DNA of 23,353 nt from an uncultured Mollicutes bacterium (GTDB lineage: Bacteria > Bacillota_I > Bacilli_A > UBA3375): assembly GCA_900551955.1 (NCBI GenBank), contig UWSE01000009.1, forward strand, positions 1 to 23,353, read 5' to 3'. Of this stretch, positions 22,641 to 23,353 are shown piece by piece. The first letter of the stretch is position 1. Each line of letters opens with the position of its first letter. The notes below the pieces were generated by a model. It saw nothing but the letters and a program-made list of their open reading frames with translations. It was not told the origin of the DNA and did not search any database. Both the position numbers and the translations under genes were made by a program.

Positions 22641-23353
22641 TAACTAAACCAGCTTCCTAACCAATCACAGACTGTGTGTGCCCAGCCATTGATGCTTTTT
22701 CCATTTATAGTAGCATTATCTAGAAGTAAAGAAATTCCTATACCTGCAGCAAACCCCACAGCGGCACCAACAATTGTGCCTACCGGAGGTACACACCAAG
22801 AAAAAGCCAACCCCATAACTTTTGCTGATGCAAATGAACTTGCCAAACCGCTTACGTAAACGATACCTATGTTTTCCAAGAAATCAAATGTTGACTTGGA
22901 CAAACTTCCGATAAAGTTATTAGTCCAATCATAATTCCATGCCTGAAACAAGGTGATGACAACCGCAGCACCATATCCGAAACATTTACCTATTTTGCCC
23001 CATATTTTAACTTCCGGTAAAGATGCTAAATCATCTAGACTCATTCCTGCGCGAGATACATATTCTTGAAGTGATTTGAAAAATGTTGTATATGTAGTAA
23101 ACAATCCATCTGTCATTATAGGTGCCATGTCGTATAAATTAAAAGGCGATTCGAAACCAATATTGCCTATTAAAAAATCAACTGTCGCTAATAATGACTC
23201 TGAGGAAGAGCCAAAAAGTAAAAGTTGGTTTAGTAGTTCTTGATTTCTTTCTAATTGCAATGTAGCATTATTAACTAATCTTTTATTAGGTTTTGATAAG
23301 TTATTATATATATCGATTTTATTATTTAAAATACTAATATTATTTCTTAATGT
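22640..23353 (-). CDS. LXG-like polymorphic toxin, copy 3, cut by the right edge
   Basis: The open frame continues to the window edge without a start. The first visible residues (TLRNNISILNNK) equal residues 98-109 of copies 1 and 2, so about 97 residues are missing and the whole protein would be about 334. An apparent start at 23260 is only the TTG of an internal Leu codon. The variable part shares with copy 1 a helix-rich region, the zipper PVGTIVGAAVGFAAGIG and the ending CDWLGSWF. The zipper ends 31 residues from the C-terminus, against 32 in copy 1. It shares the NGKSI segment with copy 2. The same reasoning for an LXG-like pore-forming effector applies. Confidence 0.7.
   Translation of the reverse strand, partial: TLRNNISILNNKIDIYNNLSKPNKRLVNNATLQLERNQELLNQLLLFGSSSESLLATVDFLIGNIGFESPFNLYDMAPIMTDGLFTTYTTFFKSLQEYVSRAGMSLDDLASLPEVKIWGKIGKCFGYGAAVVITLFQAWNYDWTNNFIGSLSKSTFDFLENIGIVYVSGLASSFASAKVMGLAFSWCVPPVGTIVGAAVGFAAGIGISLLLDNATINGKSINGWAHTVCDWLGSWFS
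23234..23353 (-). repeat. Constant toxin 5' cassette, copy 3 (partial)
   Basis: 23277-23353 (77 bp, up to the edge) is identical by eye to the corresponding parts of copies 1 and 2. Downstream of that, similarity falls off through codons for QLERNQELL and ends soon after. Confidence 0.8.

Noticed and set aside
23258..23260. A complete toxin gene starting at 23260
   Set aside because: The start is an internal Leu codon; the frame and homology continue to the window edge, so the gene is partial.
1..23353. tRNA, rRNA, CRISPR array, insertion sequence, prophage genes
   Set aside because: No cloverleaf, rRNA, spaced short repeats, transposase or integrase was seen on either strand.

Overview
The window is low-GC DNA from a Gram-positive-type bacterium. 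Supporting signs are strong AGGAGG-type ribosome sites, extended -10 promoters, a nadK/CYTH gene pair as in Bacilli, ThiI without a rhodanese domain, a secreted M23 peptidase and LXG-like toxins. An AT-rich member of the Bacilli in the broad sense (Erysipelotrichia-like) is my best guess; no rRNA or marker gene fixes it. TGA is not read as an amino acid in any gene I call.

Layout. (1) Positions 1-11512 are a cell-surface glycan region: three family 2 glycosyltransferases, two MOP/Wzx-type flippases, two large polytopic membrane proteins that look like GT-C glycosyltransferases, and four small one-pass surface proteins. The set [flippase, GT-C-like protein, two small proteins] is present twice (A: 947-5276; B: 7146-11512). 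Copy A's flippase and two glycosyltransferases form a very AT-rich block lying exactly between two direct copies of a 59-bp palindrome. (2) Positions 11520-17513 are a tightly packed minus-strand housekeeping operon, nadK-thiI-ackA-M23 peptidase-fhs, which runs with a 7-nt gap into flippase B. Divergent from nadK is a CYTH-domain gene (17564-18112). (3) Positions 18362-23353 are a polymorphic toxin-immunity array on the minus strand: three secreted-toxin genes with an almost identical N-terminal domain of about 150 residues and different glycine-zipper C-termini. Each is followed by a different multi-spanning membrane protein whose start codon overlaps the toxin stop codon in the same TAATG pentamer.

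How it works together (inference). The glycan genes would build, flip and modify a surface polymer; the duplicated modules suggest two related decorations or polymers. The toxin array resembles LXG effectors of the type VIIb secretion system of the pore-forming glycine-zipper kind, with membrane immunity proteins. No secretion machinery is visible; it would have to be encoded elsewhere.

Several obvious long reading frames start too early. I moved the starts of the glycosyltransferase at 6099-6908, the GT-C-like protein at 8008-9885, the CYTH gene at 17564 and two immunity genes (19006 and 20947) on the basis of ribosome sites, alignment to paralogues or the shared TAATG overlap. The toxin gene at the right edge and a gene at the extreme left edge are cut by the window.
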